Origin: Holosporales bacterium
GTDB taxonomy: Bacteria > Pseudomonadota > Alphaproteobacteria > RUG11792
Direction: 5' to 3'
DNA: 6,258 nucleotides
NCBI GenBank assembly: GCA_031257415.1
Contig: JAIROR010000017.1
Coordinates: 1-6,258, forward strand
The position numbers and the translations under genes were made by a program. Positions within the stretch are counted from its first letter, which is position 1; each line of letters opens with the position of its first letter. Below are positions 4,981 through 6,258 of this stretch, piece by piece. The notes under the pieces are model-generated. The model made no database searches. It saw only the letters and a list, made by a program, of their open reading frames with translations, and had not been told where the DNA came from.

Positions 4981-5116
4981 AACCTCCTCTGAAAACAAAC
5001 AACTTAAAAATCACTATAAAAACAAATCTAAAACACAAAAATATAAAGCAATTAATAATTTGTTAACTATTCAGCATATGTCAAAAGAAGCATTGCAATT
5101 GGTAAAAACGTGGTAA
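4892..5116 (+). CDS. small predicted lipoprotein, function unknown
   Basis: A 74-residue frame with a textbook lipoprotein signal: Met-Phe-Lys, an apolar core Leu-Leu-Val-Ala-Leu-Phe-Leu-Leu, and lipobox Ile-Ser-Ser-Cys, giving lipidated C16. The mature part of about 59 residues begins Phe-Gly-Arg-His-Asp-Ile-Gly and becomes very rich in Lys, Asn and Gln. A GAAGGG ribosome binding site (4878-4883) lies eight bases before the ATG. Base composition breaks near 4990: the signal-peptide part is GC-rich and pyrimidine-rich, the rest AT-rich, so the frame may instead cross the end of a structured RNA. The ribosome binding site can pair with 4805-4811, which would hide it. Paralogous short lipoproteins are common in host-associated bacteria, but no family is recognised. 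It is followed 37 bases later by another exported protein gene. Confidence 0.5.
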   Translation: MFKSLLVALFLLISSCFGRHDIGLLPDGYITSSENKQLKNHYKNKSKTQKYKAINNLLTIQHMSKEALQLVKTW

Positions 5117-5153
5117 AATACAAGTAGTTAGTTTGTTCTATGTGAGGTGTGCT

Positions 5154-5852
5154 ATGCTGATTAAGGAGATTTCCCTTGCAGCTTTAGGTGGCTTACTTAT
5201 GGTTCAGAATAGTTTTGCAGATCCGATTGAGGATATTGTTAAAAAAGTGGTGGAACATATTAGAGATGACTCACCATATCCTGCTTTTTGGGAAGAAATA
5301 TCAACGCACAGTGAGGAAATGGAATCTGGAAGTAATTCTTCTACCCCAGGAAAAAGAAATTTTTTTGAAACGCTGAAAGAGGTTTCAGAAAAAAAAGAGT
5401 TTTCTGACGATAGTATAGAACGAATAAAACAATCTGCTGCTGACGGATACAAGCCAGCCAAAGACGTAGTAGATGCGCTTGAATTAGATGCTGAGAACTC
5501 TTTGGCGAAGATAAATCGTATATTAACTCCTCCTTCAAGTCCAGTAGATTTGCGTGATGCTGAGGATGAAGGTGATGCAGATACGGAAGACTCTGAGTCT
5601 ATATCAGGAATTTCTCAAGATGAAATTATTAATGAATCCATTTATTGCCTTAATAGTACTTGTTTATCGTTATACAGCTGCAAAAACAGAACTGAACGCA
5701 GAGAAATTGAAGAAGAGATAAAAGAATATTTTGTTTTGTTAGAAAAGATTGGATGTAGCCCCGGTAGAATACGTAATTGTTTGAGGGGATTAGATTTGGA
5801 TCCACGTAACAAAGGTTTGATTGCATCTATTAAAAAGTTATTAACAGAATAA
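5154..5852 (+). CDS. secreted acidic protein with five cysteines, function unknown
   Basis: A 232-residue protein with a Sec signal peptide: Met-Leu-Ile-Lys-Glu, an apolar core through Gly-Gly-Leu-Leu-Met-Val, and probable cleavage after Ser-Phe-Ala (residue 22) before Asp-Pro. The mature protein has helical stretches, a Pro-Pro-Ser-Ser-Pro break (126-130), an acidic low-complexity linker (132-149), then a C-terminal domain with cysteines 165, 170, 176, 201 and 209 that could form two disulfides after export. I recognise no family. The ATG at 5154 is preferred to a TTG at 5133 because it gives the signal peptide a normal N-terminus and has GAGG (5143-5146) seven bases upstream. A possible promoter TTGCAA (5093-5098) and TAAAAT (5114-5119) has a short 15-base spacer. 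The next exported gene starts 21 bases downstream, so the two are probably cotranscribed. A periplasmic or host-directed role is possible but not shown. Confidence 0.8.
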   Translation: MLIKEISLAALGGLLMVQNSFADPIEDIVKKVVEHIRDDSPYPAFWEEISTHSEEMESGSNSSTPGKRNFFETLKEVSEKKEFSDDSIERIKQSAADGYKPAKDVVDALELDAENSLAKINRILTPPSSPVDLRDAEDEGDADTEDSESISGISQDEIINESIYCLNSTCLSLYSCKNRTERREIEEEIKEYFVLLEKIGCSPGRIRNCLRGLDLDPRNKGLIASIKKLLTE

Positions 5853-5861
5853 ATTTAGCTC

Positions 5862-5869
5862 GGGGAGGA
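5862..5869 (+). promoter_or_regulatory. ribosome binding site of the 5874 gene
   Basis: GGGAGGAG sits four to five bases before the ATG at 5874. It is a strong match, fixes the start, and supports translation of this short gene from the upstream message. Confidence 0.75.
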
Positions 5870-5873
5870 GCAT

Positions 5874-6221
5874 ATGTTTAGAAATAATTGTTTGATACGT
5901 TTTGCGTGTCTATTTTGCCTGTTCATTTTTTCTGCTCATTGTTCAGAGAACAATCAAAAACAAAAGGAAGATGAAAAGCCGCATCAGTTGCCACATGTTG
6001 ATGTTGATTGGGTTCAAAGGCAATTTCTTCTCACAAATACAGAGTTCTGCAAGTTAATTAACGCAATAATAGAACTATCTATAAACATCAATGAAGACAA
6101 CAACAAATTAACTCATCTGAATCTGTTATCTCCAGGATTACTAGGCTCTGTTGACGTACAAAAAATAAGAATCACATTACCCCGAAAAGTGTGGTATAAA
6201 TATCTACAAATTGCGTATTAA
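5874..6221 (+). CDS. small exported protein, function unknown
   Basis: A 115-residue protein with an N-terminal export signal: basic start with Arg3 and Arg9, then the apolar core Phe-Ala-Cys-Leu-Phe-Cys-Leu-Phe-Ile-Phe. Cleavage may occur after Ser-Ala (residue 21). Cys23 follows closely, but Ser-Ala-His-Cys is a poor lipobox, so lipidation is doubtful. The mature part opens with a charged Gln/Lys/Glu linker, then a helical region around Phe-Cys-Lys-Leu-Ile-Asn-Ala-Ile-Ile-Glu-Leu and a short basic C-terminus. No family is recognised. A strong ribosome binding site precedes it, the gene lies 21 bases after the five-cysteine secreted protein, and the base composition matches, so the two look like an operon of exported proteins. 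The following gene starts 14 bases after its stop. Confidence 0.75.
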   Translation: MFRNNCLIRFACLFCLFIFSAHCSENNQKQKEDEKPHQLPHVDVDWVQRQFLLTNTEFCKLINAIIELSININEDNNKLTHLNLLSPGLLGSVDVQKIRITLPRKVWYKYLQIAY

Positions 6222-6235
6222 CAAGGACAACGCGT

Positions 6236-6258
6236 ATGGCCTACCAAATACCTGAATC
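6236..6258 (+). CDS. start of a further gene, cut by the window edge
   Basis: An ATG at 6236 opens the frame Met-Ala-Tyr-Gln-Ile-Pro-Glu and runs off the window. AAGGA (6223-6227) lies eight bases upstream as a plausible ribosome binding site. Only seven full codons are visible, so nothing can be said about the product. The close spacing suggests it continues the exported-protein operon. Confidence 0.45.

Noticed and set aside
4727..5038. 103-residue open frame on the minus strand
   Set aside because: It starts in a low-complexity AT-rich stretch, has no convincing start signal, and lies opposite the promoter, candidate RNA and lipoprotein signal sequence. I treat it as an antisense shadow, though its strand cannot be wholly excluded because the plus-strand lipoprotein frame is also short.
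1..6258. CRISPR array, TnpB/omega-RNA partner or complete anti-phage system
   Set aside because: No regularly spaced repeats are seen, the IS carries only tnpA, and no recognisable nuclease, toxin or defence domain is present.

Overview
The window looks like the start of a contig from a host-associated alphaproteobacterium of the Rickettsiales/Holosporales kind. This is inferred from four things: a GreA tail of alphaproteobacterial type, a large serine recombinase with the C-terminal helix-turn-helix segment typical of alphaproteobacterial phages, a P2-like prophage in advanced decay, and a run of AT-rich exported proteins that I cannot place in any family. The genus cannot be fixed from this sequence.

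Left end (1-438): the C-terminus of transcription elongation factor GreA, cut by the window edge, then a complete tRNA-Ser(GGA) with encoded CCA. The first ten bases match the 3' end of a standard Illumina adapter and probably are not genomic.

Prophage remnant (about 439-3600): next to the tRNA, on the minus strand, lie the zinc-ribbon half of a large serine recombinase and, overlapping its stop codon, the helix-turn-helix segment that normally forms or follows its C-terminus. The catalytic domain is gone; the coding sequence runs head-on into the 3' part of a phage tail gene on the plus strand. After that come a 35-codon microgene and an in-frame chimera of the N-terminal third of a P2 FI-like tail sheath with the N-terminal part of a P2 T-like/TP901 tape measure protein. 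The order fibre-like gene, sheath, tape measure follows P2, so the block reads as a tail module collapsed by at least two internal deletions. It cannot build a tail.

IS200/IS605-type element (about 3582-4154): an intact HUH transposase gene on the minus strand, flanked by a hairpin on each side. It cuts the tape measure frame, which does not resume beyond it.

Right part (4155-6258): an unknown 154-residue cytosolic protein resembling small immunity-type proteins, with a G8 tract in its gene; a promoter followed by a GC-richer, possibly structured transcript of 150-240 nt; and three successive genes for proteins with N-terminal export signals (a small lipoprotein, an acidic secreted protein with five cysteines, and a 115-residue exported protein). 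The start of one more gene is cut by the right edge. The three exported proteins are in one orientation and may share transcripts. They could act at the cell surface or on a host, but nothing in the sequence shows a target.
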